From Helicobacter canis (GTDB lineage: Bacteria > Campylobacterota > Campylobacteria > Campylobacterales > Helicobacteraceae), in contig NZ_UGHV01000001.1 of NCBI RefSeq assembly GCF_900451095.1, forward strand, positions 1,612,001 through 1,676,000: a stretch of DNA of 64,000 nt, written 5' to 3'. Under the pieces are notes generated by a model. It had not been told where the DNA came from and ran no database searches. It worked only from the letters and a program-made list of their open reading frames with translations. Made by a program: the position numbers and the translations under genes. Below are positions 17,814 through 27,746 of the stretch, one piece after another. Position 1 is the first letter of the stretch, and every line of letters begins with the position of its first letter.

Positions 17814-19025
17814 CTATTTTTTATCAAGCACTTCAAATGCTGGGAGGATCTTGCCCTCTAAGAGCTCGAGACTCGCTCCGCCACCTGTGGAAATAAAGCT
17901 CATATTATCTCTCTCGCCTGCACGCTCGATCGCATCGGCTGTATCGCCGCCGCCAATCAAGCTAAAGGCATAGGTATCTGCGATGGCGTGGGCGAGATTA
18001 AATGTCCCGCGTGAAAATTGCGAGATCTCATAGATCCCTAGCGGTCCGTTCCAAATAATTGTCTGTGAGCTTTGGATCACCTCGCTAAAAAGCTTTGTCG
18101 TAGCAGGTCCCATATCTACTGCCATATAGCCGCTTGGGACATCTTGGGCGGGGGTGATTTTGATATTTGTATGCGTAGCAATATCATCTGTGCTGACAAC
18201 ATCGACAGGCAGATAGATTTTCACGCCCTTTTGCGCGGCTTTTTGCAAGATATTGCGCGCTTCATCGATAAGCTCCACTTCCACAAGAGACTTTGCCATA
18301 TCAAAGCCTAGAGAGGCTAAAAATGTATTGCTCATAGCACCGCCGATGATGATTTTATCTACCACATCAAGGATATTTGAGAGCAGCTCTAGCTTGGAGC
18401 TTACCTTGCTCCCACCTACGATAAGTAGCACAGGCTTTAGCGGATTAGCCAAAGCTTTGGCAAAAGAGTCGATCTCCTTTTTTAGTAGCAGTCCTGCGAC
18501 TTTCTGCCCTACAAATTCCGCGATCCCGTGTGTGCTAGCGTGCGCTCTGTGGCTTGTCCCAAAGGCGTCATTGACATAGACATCACACAAAGACGCGAGC
18601 TTTTTGCTTAGCTCTTTAGCATTTTGCTCCTCTTCTTTATAAAATCGTATATTTTCTAGTAGGATAATGCTGCCTTTAGGCGCGCTCTCTTGCAGATCTT
18701 TGACCGCTTCAATAGAATCTGCAAACATCACACTTGTCTCTAGCAGTCTCTCTAAGCGTTTGATAATATGCTTGAGTGAGAATTCTGGCTGCACACCCTT
18801 AGGGCGTCCTAGGTGGCTTACAAGCACGATAGATTTTGGCTCATTGTCGATGCAGTAGTTGATCGTAGGCAGGGCTTCGCGGATACGCGTATCATCGCTA
18901 ATATCACAATCCTCATCCATTGGGACATTAAAATCCACGCGGATTAGGATATGCTTATTGCTTAGATCTATATCTCGCAAAGTCTTTACCTGCTGCATAA
19001 AGCTAATTCCAGCGACTTGCTTCAT
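17814..19025 (-). CDS. pgk: Phosphoglycerate kinase
   Basis: 403 residues. Glycolysis/gluconeogenesis: 1,3-bisphosphoglycerate + ADP to 3-phosphoglycerate + ATP. RVDFNVP near residue 30, substrate-site Arg-rich SHLGRPKG near 70, the nucleotide-domain GGSKVSSKLEL, and the C-terminal SFISTGGGASLELLEGK are all present. ATG at 19025 has AAGGAG five bases ahead; an inner ATG at residue 10 also exists. Own promoter at 19071-19076. Confidence 0.95.
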   Translation of the reverse strand: MKQVAGISFMQQVKTLRDIDLSNKHILIRVDFNVPMDEDCDISDDTRIREALPTINYCIDNEPKSIVLVSHLGRPKGVQPEFSLKHIIKRLERLLETSVMFADSIEAVKDLQESAPKGSIILLENIRFYKEEEQNAKELSKKLASLCDVYVNDAFGTSHRAHASTHGIAEFVGQKVAGLLLKKEIDSFAKALANPLKPVLLIVGGSKVSSKLELLSNILDVVDKIIIGGAMSNTFLASLGFDMAKSLVEVELIDEARNILQKAAQKGVKIYLPVDVVSTDDIATHTNIKITPAQDVPSGYMAVDMGPATTKLFSEVIQSSQTIIWNGPLGIYEISQFSRGTFNLAHAIADTYAFSLIGGGDTADAIERAGERDNMSFISTGGGASLELLEGKILPAFEVLDKK

Positions 19026-19070
19026 TTTTGCTCCTTAAATAATGTAATTTTATAAATAATTAAGCCGCGC

Positions 19071-19079
19071 ATTGTAGCA
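19071..19079 (-). promoter_or_regulatory. Extended -10 promoter (TGCTACAAT) of pgk
   Basis: Minus-strand TGC TACAAT about 45 bases upstream of the pgk ATG, the form used repeatedly in this window. Confidence 0.55.
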
Positions 19080-19088
19080 CAAAAAGCC

Positions 19089-20438
19089 TTAAGATTGTTT
19101 GCGCAAGATTAGGGCGCATTCTAAGTGGTGTGTATGTGGAAATTGATCAAAAAGCGCGACATTTTCTATGCTATGTGTTTGCAAAAGCACTTGCAAATCT
19201 TCCAGTAAGCTAGCAGGATTGCACGAGATATAGATGATAGAAGAAAAGCCCGCGATAAATGCCAGCATTGCCTCATCGCCCACCCCACTCCTTGGCGGAT
19301 CGATAAGAATATGCGAGAAGCTAAAAGCCCTTATATCAACCCTCTTTAAGCGGAAAAACTCTCGCTCAAAGCGCAATGCACTCATAGTCTCCGCCCCGCT
19401 TAAGCGCACACTTGTGATATTGCTAATGCCATTTAGTGCCGCATTTTGCGCGATATGTGCGCTAGCTTTTTTCACTACTTCTGTTACTAGCACCTTATCA
19501 AAGCACTCTGCCAAAGCGATAGAGAAATTCCCATCGCCTCCATACATCTCTAGCAAGTCTTCACGCTCGTGGGAGGAGATAGCGTGCTTGACAAAAGAGA
19601 GCATACAGGCATTCATATAGGCATTTGGCTGGCAGAATTGCCCCTCTTTGCGCAGATATGTGTAGGGCTTATCGCACACTTGCACGACATCAGTGGCATA
19701 GTCTCTTATCTGCTCGCCTTGTGGCGTGATACAAAGCCGCTCATTTTTACTACGAGCAATCAGGCTAATGCGCCCTAGTCGCGCTTGTGTCTCTTTGCTC
19801 TGGGAGAGATCGCGCCTAAGTGCAAGAAGCAGATCAAGTGCTGCTTGCTCAAAGGCAAGATCCAAATGCTTGTGGTAGATTAGACTTATCACGACATCAC
19901 TATGCTGGTGTGTATCTTTGACTATGGTGTGTAAGAGTGCAGAGTGGCTAGCGATTAGCACACTGGATTCTAGAGTGCTAGATTTGGGCGGTAATGCCCC
20001 TAGTGTGCTAAAGCGCGAGCCTAGCACTTCTATGGCATAGAGTTTGTGGCTTAGGACCGATACGCGCTCAAGTAGTGGCAATAATGCGTGCAAGACATCT
20101 TGCAAAGCAGGCAAGAGAATGGGGCAGTGAGCAATGGGGATATGCGTGTTTTTGCTTTTTGCACTCATTGATAAAAAAAGCTTAGGCAAGCTAGTAGAAT
20201 CTAACCCAAAAGAATCCGCCAAATCCCTAGAATCCGCATTTGTAGATTTTATATTAGGAGCTTTTTTATAGATACGAAACTCCCCCCTAGATCGATACCC
20301 AGAATCTGGCGAAGCATAGATATGTAGTGCGCTCTCTTGTAGTTTTGCCCCAAGTCGCTCATATATATCTCGCACTTTTTTCTCTAAGCTGTGATTAGCT
20401 TCACACCCACCACACACACCCACCACAGGACAAACCAT
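19089..20438 (-). CDS. trmA: tRNA (uracil-5-)-methyltransferase
   Basis: 449 residues. Makes ribothymidine at T54 using SAM. An N-terminal Cys cluster (CPVVGVCGGC) is unusual for classical TrmA and suggests an Fe-S-site-like feature as in RumA/RlmD relatives. The SAM site is LLEMYGGDGNFSIALAE; the catalytic part is ILIDPPRSG then IYISCNP with the nucleophile Cys. TrmA versus RlmD-type 23S specificity cannot be settled by eye; TrmA is favoured by the YGGDGNF and QPN patterns. Longer than E. coli TrmA (366) by an expanded middle region. Confidence 0.82.
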   Translation of the reverse strand: MVCPVVGVCGGCEANHSLEKKVRDIYERLGAKLQESALHIYASPDSGYRSRGEFRIYKKAPNIKSTNADSRDLADSFGLDSTSLPKLFLSMSAKSKNTHIPIAHCPILLPALQDVLHALLPLLERVSVLSHKLYAIEVLGSRFSTLGALPPKSSTLESSVLIASHSALLHTIVKDTHQHSDVVISLIYHKHLDLAFEQAALDLLLALRRDLSQSKETQARLGRISLIARSKNERLCITPQGEQIRDYATDVVQVCDKPYTYLRKEGQFCQPNAYMNACMLSFVKHAISSHEREDLLEMYGGDGNFSIALAECFDKVLVTEVVKKASAHIAQNAALNGISNITSVRLSGAETMSALRFEREFFRLKRVDIRAFSFSHILIDPPRSGVGDEAMLAFIAGFSSIIYISCNPASLLEDLQVLLQTHSIENVALFDQFPHTHHLECALILRKQS

Positions 20439-20551
20439 AGACCACCTATATCAACAATTTTGCGATCAAGCCCAGAATCCACTAAGCCAAAGCGCAATGA
20501 TACATTAAGCTTGGTATTGTGTAAAGACTATGGCGTGGGATTTGTATGGAT
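20439..20551. other. Short gap with an R1 variant
   Basis: agaatccacta at about 20472; no gene or clear terminator seen. Confidence 0.4.
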
Positions 20552-22195
20552 CTAGCCTAGTGGGGCAAAGGCTAGCGAGATGGTGATAGGATCTGTCTTT
20601 GCGCTAGAATCCACTTTTTCACTTACGGCTGTTGCATTGTCATTGCGAGCGGATTTATCCGCGTGGCAATCCGCCTCCGCGCTAGAATCCACTTTTTTAC
20701 ATTGTGTGGATTCTAGGCTTGCTTTGAAGCTCCATTGCTTATGCTGCCACTCTTTTTCTAGCTTTTTTGTCCGCTCGCATTGTGGGTAGATAAGCACCAC
20801 GCGGACATTTTTAGACTCTAGGCGATATTTGCTCGCATACGCCCACATTTGATAGAGATCGCCTTGTGAGATTCCGTATTTTTTCTCATCAGTGCTGCTA
20901 TTTGGGATTTTCCACTTGGTATCAGCGATGATGATCGCTGCGCCTTTCTTAGCGCGCATTATAATATCAGGCATTAAGCAAAAAATCTTTTTACCCCCTT
21001 CATCGCATAGGAGATATTTGCTGCTCTCTTGGGTTGTTATGCGCAAGTCTTTGTCGGCGCATTGTTTGAGCCAAAAACTCACAAAAGATTCAAATAATTT
21101 TTCCATTGGGAAGACAAATGCCACTGCCTTGTCGCTACCGCTATATGGGCTAAACGCCCGCTGCTCTAGGAATACTCTGCACCATAAAAGGATTGTCTCA
21201 TACTCTTTGGCACGGCTCATCGTAGCAGAGTGCGTGAAATCGCGCTGGATATTCTCACTCGGGCTAATATCGGCGAAAATAAAGCGCATAGTATCAAGCC
21301 GCGATCGTGTGCTAGGGTGCAGGCTTAGGCAGGCTAGGAGGCGCAGGGTGGATTGTATCAGGCGGTTTGGGGCGATGTCTTGCGTGTATTCATCGCTGCT
21401 GGTGTAAAACCGCTCTTTGTGGATAAAATTTTGCGCGATGTGGTCCTTGAACTCTAGCTTGCCTTTGAGAAACGCCCTATTTTGCGCGATACAGAGATAA
21501 TCACTCTTTAGCCCCGCTCGCACTAATCGCTCGCATTCATCGATAAACATACGCACGAAAATTTCTAGCAGAGGGAGGCGGAGCGTGTGGAGATTGGCTA
21601 GGTGATTGTGCTTAAAGGGCGTGTCTTTCAGCGTGGCAAGGCAGTTGAGCAAAATCGCTTTGGCGTGGCAAATAGCGCATAGGTGTTGCATAGGTGTTGG
21701 GAGGGTTTGCGGTGTTGTTTGTGTGGCGGTGGCTTGGTCTGTGGCTTGGGCGGTTTTAGCGGCGTTTTTCGTAGTTTTTGCGGTGATATGCTCGCTAAAC
21801 TTGCTAAACGCTTCAAAAATCTTTTCCCTTTCAAAGCGGTATGTATGCTTGCACTGCATTTCCCTAGAATCCACTTTTTGATCGCGATCTACTTCCGCGC
21901 TAGAATCCACTTTTTGACATTGTGTGATACGCTCTGCCGCAAAGGTCTTGGGCAAGATCTCTACACAAAAGCCGCTTTTAGTCTGGATCGTGCCGACATA
22001 GTTTTTGGCTTTGAGTGTGTGCTTTGTTTTATGGGCTAGAAAGTCGCTGTGCTTTTCATCACTAGCAAAGTCCTTTAGCTCGTTAAAAATCTTTTGCGCT
22101 GTGGCTTTGGTGTCTTTGACCTTGCTAGAATCCAACGCTTGCTCTATCTCTAAAGCCCCGAAGCTTTGATACTCAGCGATATATAATGTCGGCAT
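20552..22195 (-). CDS. mcrC: McrC-like subunit of an McrBC modification-dependent restriction system
   Basis: 547 residues. McrC is the nuclease partner of the McrB GTPase and cuts DNA carrying modified cytosine. The C-terminal PD-(D/E)xK core is visible: LMPDII then IIADTKWK, as in the PF10117 family. Three stretches are foreign-looking: residues about 94-112 (two R1 words, KVDS), about 145-170 (Ala/Thr/Gln-rich), and about 500-540, where R1-R2-R1 are read as [19 protein letters not shown]. The protein is long for the family. Starts 9 bases after the mcrB stop, so it is co-transcribed. Confidence 0.83.
   Translation of the reverse strand: MPTLYIAEYQSFGALEIEQALDSSKVKDTKATAQKIFNELKDFASDEKHSDFLAHKTKHTLKAKNYVGTIQTKSGFCVEILPKTFAAERITQCQKVDSSAEVDRDQKVDSREMQCKHTYRFEREKIFEAFSKFSEHITAKTTKNAAKTAQATDQATATQTTPQTLPTPMQHLCAICHAKAILLNCLATLKDTPFKHNHLANLHTLRLPLLEIFVRMFIDECERLVRAGLKSDYLCIAQNRAFLKGKLEFKDHIAQNFIHKERFYTSSDEYTQDIAPNRLIQSTLRLLACLSLHPSTRSRLDTMRFIFADISPSENIQRDFTHSATMSRAKEYETILLWCRVFLEQRAFSPYSGSDKAVAFVFPMEKLFESFVSFWLKQCADKDLRITTQESSKYLLCDEGGKKIFCLMPDIIMRAKKGAAIIIADTKWKIPNSSTDEKKYGISQGDLYQMWAYASKYRLESKNVRVVLIYPQCERTKKLEKEWQHKQWSFKASLESTQCKKVDSSAEADCHADKSARNDNATAVSEKVDSSAKTDPITISLAFAPLG
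20604..20710. repeat. R1-R2-R1-R1 compound repeat inside mcrC
   Basis: R1 at 20604, R2 hairpin at 20638-20674 with arms GCGGAT/ATCCGC, R1 at 20684 and a reverse R1 at 20704. Read through in frame near the McrC C-terminus. Confidence 0.8.
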
Positions 22196-22204
22196 AGGTG
22201 AGCC

Positions 22205-23845
22205 TTAGCTAGATTGCGTGTCTTTATACATCGTTTGAAAAGTGTCCATACTCCACTCGCTAGAATCTGTGATTTTCCATATTTGCTTTTCACGATCCAC
22301 AAATTCCTCGCTTAAAGAAATTTTCACATCATTCATTGTTTGAGACTTTAGCATTTTATTATTATTCAACACCGCATTTATCTTGGCATAATCATCATAG
22401 AAATATTCTTGTAATAGCGGCAGGATTTTATGCTTAAACACTGCTTGCAAGTCATTAAGATTTGTTACGCCTATGAAAAATGCGTGCCCTATGCTCCGCT
22501 CCCTATCAAGCAAAAATTCTATGCGAGTATTCATCGCTTCTAGCAGCTTTTGTAGATTTATGCCATCGCAATTTGTAGATAGCTTGCTAGAATCTGGCAG
22601 CATCTCTATAAACTCAAACCGCCTACGCAGCGCAGTATCAAGCAGGGCGATACTTCTATCGGCAGTATTCATTGTGCCGATGATGTAGAGATTGTTTGGC
22701 ACGCTAAAAGACTCTTGACTATAAGGCAGCTTCACTTCAAGGGCTTCATCATTGCCCTTGCGTTTGCTAGGCTCTAGCAAGGTGATAAGCTCGCCTAGAA
22801 TCTTAGAAATATTCCCGCGATTGATTTCATCGATGATTAGGATATAGGGCTTTTCATAATTTTCACTCGCCTTTTTACACATACTCTTAAAGATCCCATC
22901 TCTAATCTCATATTCCATTTTTTCGCTTATTTGACTCTCATCATTTTCGCCACTAAGTCGCGGTCTAATCCCCTCTACAAAATCCTCATAGCCATAGCTT
23001 TGGTGGAAGGTTACAAAGCCGATTTGCTCATCATTTATAAAAGCATTAAAAATTTTCTTTTTCTCATCTCGCTCTTGTGGGATAGAGTCTATCTCGCCAC
23101 GCTCGCATAAAATCTCCAATGCCTTGTCAATTGTGTGATAAGTTTTGCCTGTGCCGGGAGGTCCATAAAGGATTTGATTAAGCGGTATATTTTTCTTTGG
23201 TGTCGGTATTTCTTGTCTTTCTATATATTCTGTTGATTGCTCCCCATTTTCCGCATACTTTGTCCATAATTCCCTAGCCCTATTTTGTAGAGCTTCCAAA
23301 TCCCAACGCCGATTACCTAAAATGCTTTGGTGGATTTGTGGGATAGTTAATGACCTATCTCCAAGCTCATATTCTGCGATATTTTCCAACATCTCTTTTT
23401 GAAAAATATCAATAATCTTAAAATCATCAATGTTTTGGTAGTGAAATGCTATTTTCCATTTTATTGCTGGGCTAAAATCTATGGAATCTATCTGCCCCAA
23501 ATCATTTGCTTTGCTCGCTTTTATAATCTCTATGATTTTTGATTTAATAGTTGCAAATGCTTGTTCTTTTGTATCGCCATATTTTATAAGCCACGCATAA
23601 CCGCTTTCATATTTTCGCTTACCTTCGATTCTATCTTTTTCAATTTTATTGCAGCGATATATGCCAAATTTAAATGCACTACCACCCCAAATAGACCCAA
23701 TCTTGTCTAATTTGCTCTCTAGCCAATAACAAAAGTCATCGCGGTTGCTACCGCCTATTGAAGTATATTCATCTAAAACCATATTTTGCACTCGTTCTAA
23801 AGACCATTTTTGCTGAAACTCTAAAAACGCCTTTCTGTTTTCCAT
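22205..23845 (-). CDS. mcrB: McrB-like AAA+ GTPase of an McrBC system
   Basis: 546 residues from ATG at 23845, chosen for the AAGGAG six bases ahead; a frame reaching 23983 would have to translate an A15 tract and lies upstream of the promoter. N-terminal DNA-binding-type region (about 1-200, AT-rich coding), then the AAA+ motor: GPPGTGKT near 228, LIIDEINRGN near 333, and the sensor GTMNTADRS near 392, all diagnostic of McrB. McrB moves DNA using GTP and activates McrC. Its transcription may be phase-variable (see the promoter entry). Confidence 0.9.
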   Translation of the reverse strand: MENRKAFLEFQQKWSLERVQNMVLDEYTSIGGSNRDDFCYWLESKLDKIGSIWGGSAFKFGIYRCNKIEKDRIEGKRKYESGYAWLIKYGDTKEQAFATIKSKIIEIIKASKANDLGQIDSIDFSPAIKWKIAFHYQNIDDFKIIDIFQKEMLENIAEYELGDRSLTIPQIHQSILGNRRWDLEALQNRARELWTKYAENGEQSTEYIERQEIPTPKKNIPLNQILYGPPGTGKTYHTIDKALEILCERGEIDSIPQERDEKKKIFNAFINDEQIGFVTFHQSYGYEDFVEGIRPRLSGENDESQISEKMEYEIRDGIFKSMCKKASENYEKPYILIIDEINRGNISKILGELITLLEPSKRKGNDEALEVKLPYSQESFSVPNNLYIIGTMNTADRSIALLDTALRRRFEFIEMLPDSSKLSTNCDGINLQKLLEAMNTRIEFLLDRERSIGHAFFIGVTNLNDLQAVFKHKILPLLQEYFYDDYAKINAVLNNNKMLKSQTMNDVKISLSEEFVDREKQIWKITDSSEWSMDTFQTMYKDTQSS

Positions 23846-23890
23846 TCCACACTCCTTTGTCAATGTGAGCTTACGCCCCATAAATGCCAC

Positions 23891-23914
23891 ATTGTAGCGT
23901 TTTTTTTTTTTTTT
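23891..23914 (-). promoter_or_regulatory. mcrBC promoter: A15 tract directly upstream of the -10
   Basis: On the minus strand, A15 (23914-23900), then CGC, then TACAAT (23896-23891). The tract fills the usual -35/-10 spacer, so its length would set promoter strength. Confidence 0.55.
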
Positions 23915-23994
23915 CAAGTCAAGGGGGGGTGGCGCGGATAAAGAGTAGATAAAAGCGGCGTAGAAAGTAGCCCAAAGGAGCAATGTAGAAAAGC

Positions 23995-24969
23995 CTAGGC
24001 TAGGCTTTGGAGCATTGCATTAAAGGCTTGCTTAAACGCATTTAGCCCATCAGTAAAGAGCTTTGCCTGTAAGGATTCTAGCGAGCTGCCATTGCAATCT
24101 AGGGCAGAGATAGCGCGTAAGGCTTCTTTCCTATCAAGCCAAGGGATCACACGCGCGCTAGGTGCTTGCAAAAAGGCTTGGATAGTCGCTAAAGGCGCGG
24201 TATTGACACTATGAGGGGCGATGAGATTGGTGATATAGTAGTCTTTAGCTAGTCCCGGGAGCTTCGCGCCTGTGGAGGCAAAGAGAGGGCGGATCCTAGG
24301 GTTTTCTAGCTCATTTATCGCGCCATAGCACACCATAGCATTGAGTATGCCAAGCTCTGGTTGCAGCGGCTCTGCTGGAGTGATAGCAGAGTCAAAGCGC
24401 GAGACAAAGACACTAATCACCGCGCGGGCATTGCTCTTGGCATTTTTATCCAAAATCTTCGCACACTGCGCGGCTTGCTTTTCAGAAAAGACCAAAGTCG
24501 CATTGACATTGATCCCCTCTCTAAAAAGTGCGCCCATCACTTCATAGCCTGCTTGCGTGGCAGGGACTTTGATCATCACATTTTCATAGCCTATACTCTC
24601 ATACAATCGCCTCCCTTCTTCTATACTAGCCTTTGCATCATCACTTAGCGTAGGGTCGATCTCAATGCTGATATAGCCATAGTCCCTATCGGCTTCATAG
24701 AGTCCTAAAAGTGCTTGGGCAGCGAGCTTAATGTCCTCTATAGCTAGGGCTTCATAAATGTCTTTTGGGCAGAGATTGGGGGTAGATCGTAGCTGCTCTA
24801 GCTGGGCGGCGTATCCGCTAGAGTGCAAAATCGCGTTCGCAAAAATGCTAGGATTGCTCGTAGCCCCGACAAAATGCGCTTCTTGTATATGCGCGCTAAA
24901 GTCTTGCTGCAAGAATCCACGCTCGATAAAATCACACCACAGGCTAAAATCTTTGACATTTGCTTTCAT
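23995..24969 (-). CDS. tal: Transaldolase
   Basis: 324 residues. Pentose phosphate pathway: moves a dihydroxyacetone unit between sugar phosphates. Recognisable by ATSNPSIFANAI near residue 37, the block NVMIKVPATQAGYEVM around residue 130 with the Schiff-base Lys, and the NATLVFSEKQA that follows; this is the longer microbial type found in epsilonproteobacteria. Ends in the gap before mcrB and has a weak AAGGA upstream of ATG at 24969. Confidence 0.92.
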   Translation of the reverse strand: MKANVKDFSLWCDFIERGFLQQDFSAHIQEAHFVGATSNPSIFANAILHSSGYAAQLEQLRSTPNLCPKDIYEALAIEDIKLAAQALLGLYEADRDYGYISIEIDPTLSDDAKASIEEGRRLYESIGYENVMIKVPATQAGYEVMGALFREGINVNATLVFSEKQAAQCAKILDKNAKSNARAVISVFVSRFDSAITPAEPLQPELGILNAMVCYGAINELENPRIRPLFASTGAKLPGLAKDYYITNLIAPHSVNTAPLATIQAFLQAPSARVIPWLDRKEALRAISALDCNGSSLESLQAKLFTDGLNAFKQAFNAMLQSLA

Positions 24970-25040
24970 ACAAATCCTTGAAATGGTATAAAAATGCCGA
25001 TAATTTTAGCAAATTAAGCCCTTTTACAACACATTTTTTT

Positions 25041-25046
25041 TATAAT
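25041..25046 (+). promoter_or_regulatory. -10 promoter element (TATAAT) for the outer-membrane gene at 25128
   Basis: TATAAT after a T-rich run; the leader of about 75 nt includes an R1 word at 25091. Confidence 0.55.
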
Positions 25047-25127
25047 GCGCGCTTTTAGCTGCTTCTAGGTCGCCTTGGGCTAGATAGGCTAGAATCCACT
25101 TTTCTAATGTAAGCCATAAGGAATACT

Positions 25128-26126
25128 ATGCGGATTTTTACCACGATGTTTAAAAGGGCGGCTTGCGTGCTATGCTGTCTTTGCGCCCTAGCCTATGCGC
25201 GATCTACACCTACGCCCACAGCACAAGCACTCACAGCAAGCAAGCAAGATCCCCTAGGACAGAGTGCTACCACACTTTTACCCACGATGACACCAGAATC
25301 CAATCTCACGCAAAACTCCTTTTTCACCCATCGCTACACGACACGCTTTGATAAGCCTAATGAGATTAAAGTAATGGGACTTTATGGAGAGTCCAGCGTA
25401 AATGCCGCTGCTTCTAGGTATAGCGGAGGGGCTATCGCTTATGATGGTATCATCGATAGATACCCACTTGGGGCGTTTGTGGGCTATGCGTATGGGCAGA
25501 GTCTCTCCCCAGCTCTTGCCTCCACGCAGCTCCTAACACTTGGGATTTTTAGCGATGTATTTATTGAAAATCACCATATACAAGCATTTGCCGCACAAGG
25601 ATTCCAAGCTTCATACACAAATAAGAGTGAGCAAAGCCTAGCTTCTAGGCTAGATGATTGGATCTTTGCAAGCTCGACAAACGCGCTACTATCCTATGGC
25701 TATGTGTTTGTGCTAGGATCTAGCAGCTTTCTAGAGACTTATGCGCGCTACAATCTCCACGCACTCTTCCCCATAAGCTCACAAGGCTCTGTTATGTCGC
25801 CTTATATGCTACGGACAAATATCGATCTAGGCGTGCTTTTTACGCAGTTTTTGGGGAGACATATTACACTTTCACTTGCTCCGGCATTTCGCCAAGATGT
25901 TGGGGTGATAGGGGTTGATAGACTAGCGCGTCCGCTTGTGGCTAGCCCAAATGGTGAGCTTATCATCGCCCTGCCTGATAGTAAATACCACAGCTATGGG
26001 CTGCTATCCCTAGGGCTAGAGTGGCGTGCCACGCAGACTTGCACAATAGCCCTTAAAGCCCACGGGATCTACACAAACTCCGCATATTTATATAGTGGGA
26101 ATCTAGGTGTTAGGATATTGTTTTAA
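25128..26126 (+). CDS. Outer-membrane beta-barrel protein, autotransporter-barrel-like
   Basis: 332 residues. Signal peptide at the N-terminus (residues about 1-24, ending ALAYA), a short linker, then alternating amphipathic strands to a C-terminal Phe (LGVRILF), as expected for a barrel assembled by BAM. Resembles the C-terminal translocator of Helicobacter autotransporters (strand motifs such as GGAIAYDGIIDRYPLGAFVGYAYG), but there is no large passenger, so it may be a barrel-only relative. AAGGA precedes the ATG. Followed after 19 bases by dnaJ. Confidence 0.75.
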   Translation: MRIFTTMFKRAACVLCCLCALAYARSTPTPTAQALTASKQDPLGQSATTLLPTMTPESNLTQNSFFTHRYTTRFDKPNEIKVMGLYGESSVNAAASRYSGGAIAYDGIIDRYPLGAFVGYAYGQSLSPALASTQLLTLGIFSDVFIENHHIQAFAAQGFQASYTNKSEQSLASRLDDWIFASSTNALLSYGYVFVLGSSSFLETYARYNLHALFPISSQGSVMSPYMLRTNIDLGVLFTQFLGRHITLSLAPAFRQDVGVIGVDRLARPLVASPNGELIIALPDSKYHSYGLLSLGLEWRATQTCTIALKAHGIYTNSAYLYSGNLGVRILF

Positions 26127-26145
26127 CGCATTTTAAGGAGCATAT

Positions 26146-27291
26146 ATGGAAGAATTTGACTACTATGAGATTCTAGAGATTGAGCGCACAAATGATAAAG
26201 AAGTCATCAAAAAGGCTTACCGCAAGCTAGCCCTAAAATACCACCCCGATAGAAATCCAGATGACAAGAGTGCTGAAGAGCGATTTAAGCAGATCAATGA
26301 AGCCTATGAGATTCTAAGCGATGATGAGAAGCGGCAAATCTATGACCGCTATGGCAAAGATGGGCTAGAGCGGCAGGGCAAGGGCTTTAGCGGAGATTTT
26401 TCTGGGTTTGGCTCGATATTTGAGGATTTGTTTGGGCAGGCATTTGGCTTTGGCGGTGGGAGAAGAGCTAGGGCAGAGCAGGAGAAATATGACCTTGATT
26501 TTTTAATGCGGCTTGATCTTAGCTTCAAAGAAGCTGTTTTTGGCTGTAAAAAATCTATCTCCATTGTCTATAAAACCCCTTGTAATGAGTGCAATGGTAG
26601 CGGTAGCGCAGATAAGCAATCAACCACCTGCCCAGACTGCAAGGGCAAGGGACAGGTCTTTATCCAGCAGGGGTTTATGGCGTTTGGGCAGACTTGTCCG
26701 CGCTGTCAAGGCTCTGGCAATGTCATCACCAATCCTTGCAAAGCCTGCAAGGGAGAGGGCTTTAGCACCAAAAATGAAGAGGTAGAAATCTCTGTCCCAG
26801 CAGGCGTGGATAATGAAATGCGCCTACGCATAAGCGGCAAGGGCAATCAAGCAAAAAGTGGAGCTAGGGGGGATTTGTATCTTGTGCTGTATGTGCAAGA
26901 AGATACGCACTTTATCCGCAATGGAAATGATGTGTATATTGAAGTGCCTGTGTTTTTCACACAGATTTTACTAGGGGCGAAAATCCATATCCCATCACTA
27001 CGAGGCGAGCCAATCGAGCTAAATCTCCCACCAAATACAAAAGATAAAGAGCAATTTGTCTTTAGAGATGAGGGGATCGCTGATGTCAATGGCAGGGGCA
27101 AGGGTCGCTTGATCGCGCAAGTGTCTATCACATATCCAAAAACACTTAGCAGCGAGCAAAAGGAGCTTATCCAAAGGCTTGATGAGAGCTTCGGCGTGCA
27201 TAGCAAGCCGTATGAAAACATATTCCAAGAAGCGTTTGAAAAGATCAAAGGCTGGTTTGGCGAGAAAAAGAGCGAGAAAAAGAAAGCTTAA
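26146..27291 (+). CDS. dnaJ: Chaperone protein DnaJ
   Basis: 381 residues. Hsp40 partner of DnaK. J domain with HPD (residue about 30: [11 protein letters not shown]), Gly/Phe-rich linker (about 75-115), four zinc-binding repeats [32 protein letters not shown] (about 147-212), then the C-terminal substrate domains. AAGGAG lies upstream of the ATG. No CIRCE-like operator was noticed. Confidence 0.97.
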   Translation: MEEFDYYEILEIERTNDKEVIKKAYRKLALKYHPDRNPDDKSAEERFKQINEAYEILSDDEKRQIYDRYGKDGLERQGKGFSGDFSGFGSIFEDLFGQAFGFGGGRRARAEQEKYDLDFLMRLDLSFKEAVFGCKKSISIVYKTPCNECNGSGSADKQSTTCPDCKGKGQVFIQQGFMAFGQTCPRCQGSGNVITNPCKACKGEGFSTKNEEVEISVPAGVDNEMRLRISGKGNQAKSGARGDLYLVLYVQEDTHFIRNGNDVYIEVPVFFTQILLGAKIHIPSLRGEPIELNLPPNTKDKEQFVFRDEGIADVNGRGKGRLIAQVSITYPKTLSSEQKELIQRLDESFGVHSKPYENIFQEAFEKIKGWFGEKKSEKKKA

Positions 27292-27742
27292 GGAGAAAAT
27301 AGCTGTTGAGTTTGGTGGATTGGGGGTTTTCCAAAGTGGATTCTAGGGAGGCGGTGTGGATTTTAGAATTTCTAGGACTAGAATCCACTTTTTGTGATTT
27401 TATGTCTCTTTGTGGATTGCCACGCTTGTTTCACTCGCTCGCAATGACAGAGGGGGGACTTCACTCCTAGAATCCACTTTTTAGCATTTCTTAGAATCCA
27501 CTTTTTAACCTACCACCTGTGGCGTGGTATAAAAACGCTGTTTTCTGTCATTGCGAGCCTTGCACCGCAAGGCGTGGCAATCCACCCTCCCCACTCTGTC
27601 ATTGCAAGCGGTGCTTCTGTGCCGCGTGGCAAAGCGCAGCTTCTTTAGAAAACGAGCGAAGCGAAGTTTCTTTAGAAAGCAAGGCATAGCCGTAGCTTCT
27701 TTAGTAATCCATACTAGAATCCACTTTTTCAAAAAGTGGATT
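27292..27742. repeat. 450-bp gene-free repeat field after dnaJ
   Basis: R1 words at about 27340 (reverse), 27380, 27467, 27486 and the palindrome at 27714; R2 hairpins at 27413-27450 and 27546-27584 (arms CCTTG/CAAGG); a longer R2/R4 compound at about 27597-27710 with three agcttctttag words. No gene supported. Confidence 0.8.
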
Positions 27743-27746
27743 CTAG
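27714..27746. repeat. Perfect 16-bp-arm palindrome made of two R1 words
   Basis: CTAGAATCCACTTTTT, one C, then its exact complement. It lies at the 3' ends of the RluA gene (minus) and the dnaJ-side gap, and could act as a terminator in either direction. Confidence 0.85.

Noticed and set aside
23845-23983. Longer N-terminus for McrB through a Lys-run coded by A15
   Set aside because: A good ribosome site and a -10 element place the start at 23845, downstream of the tract.
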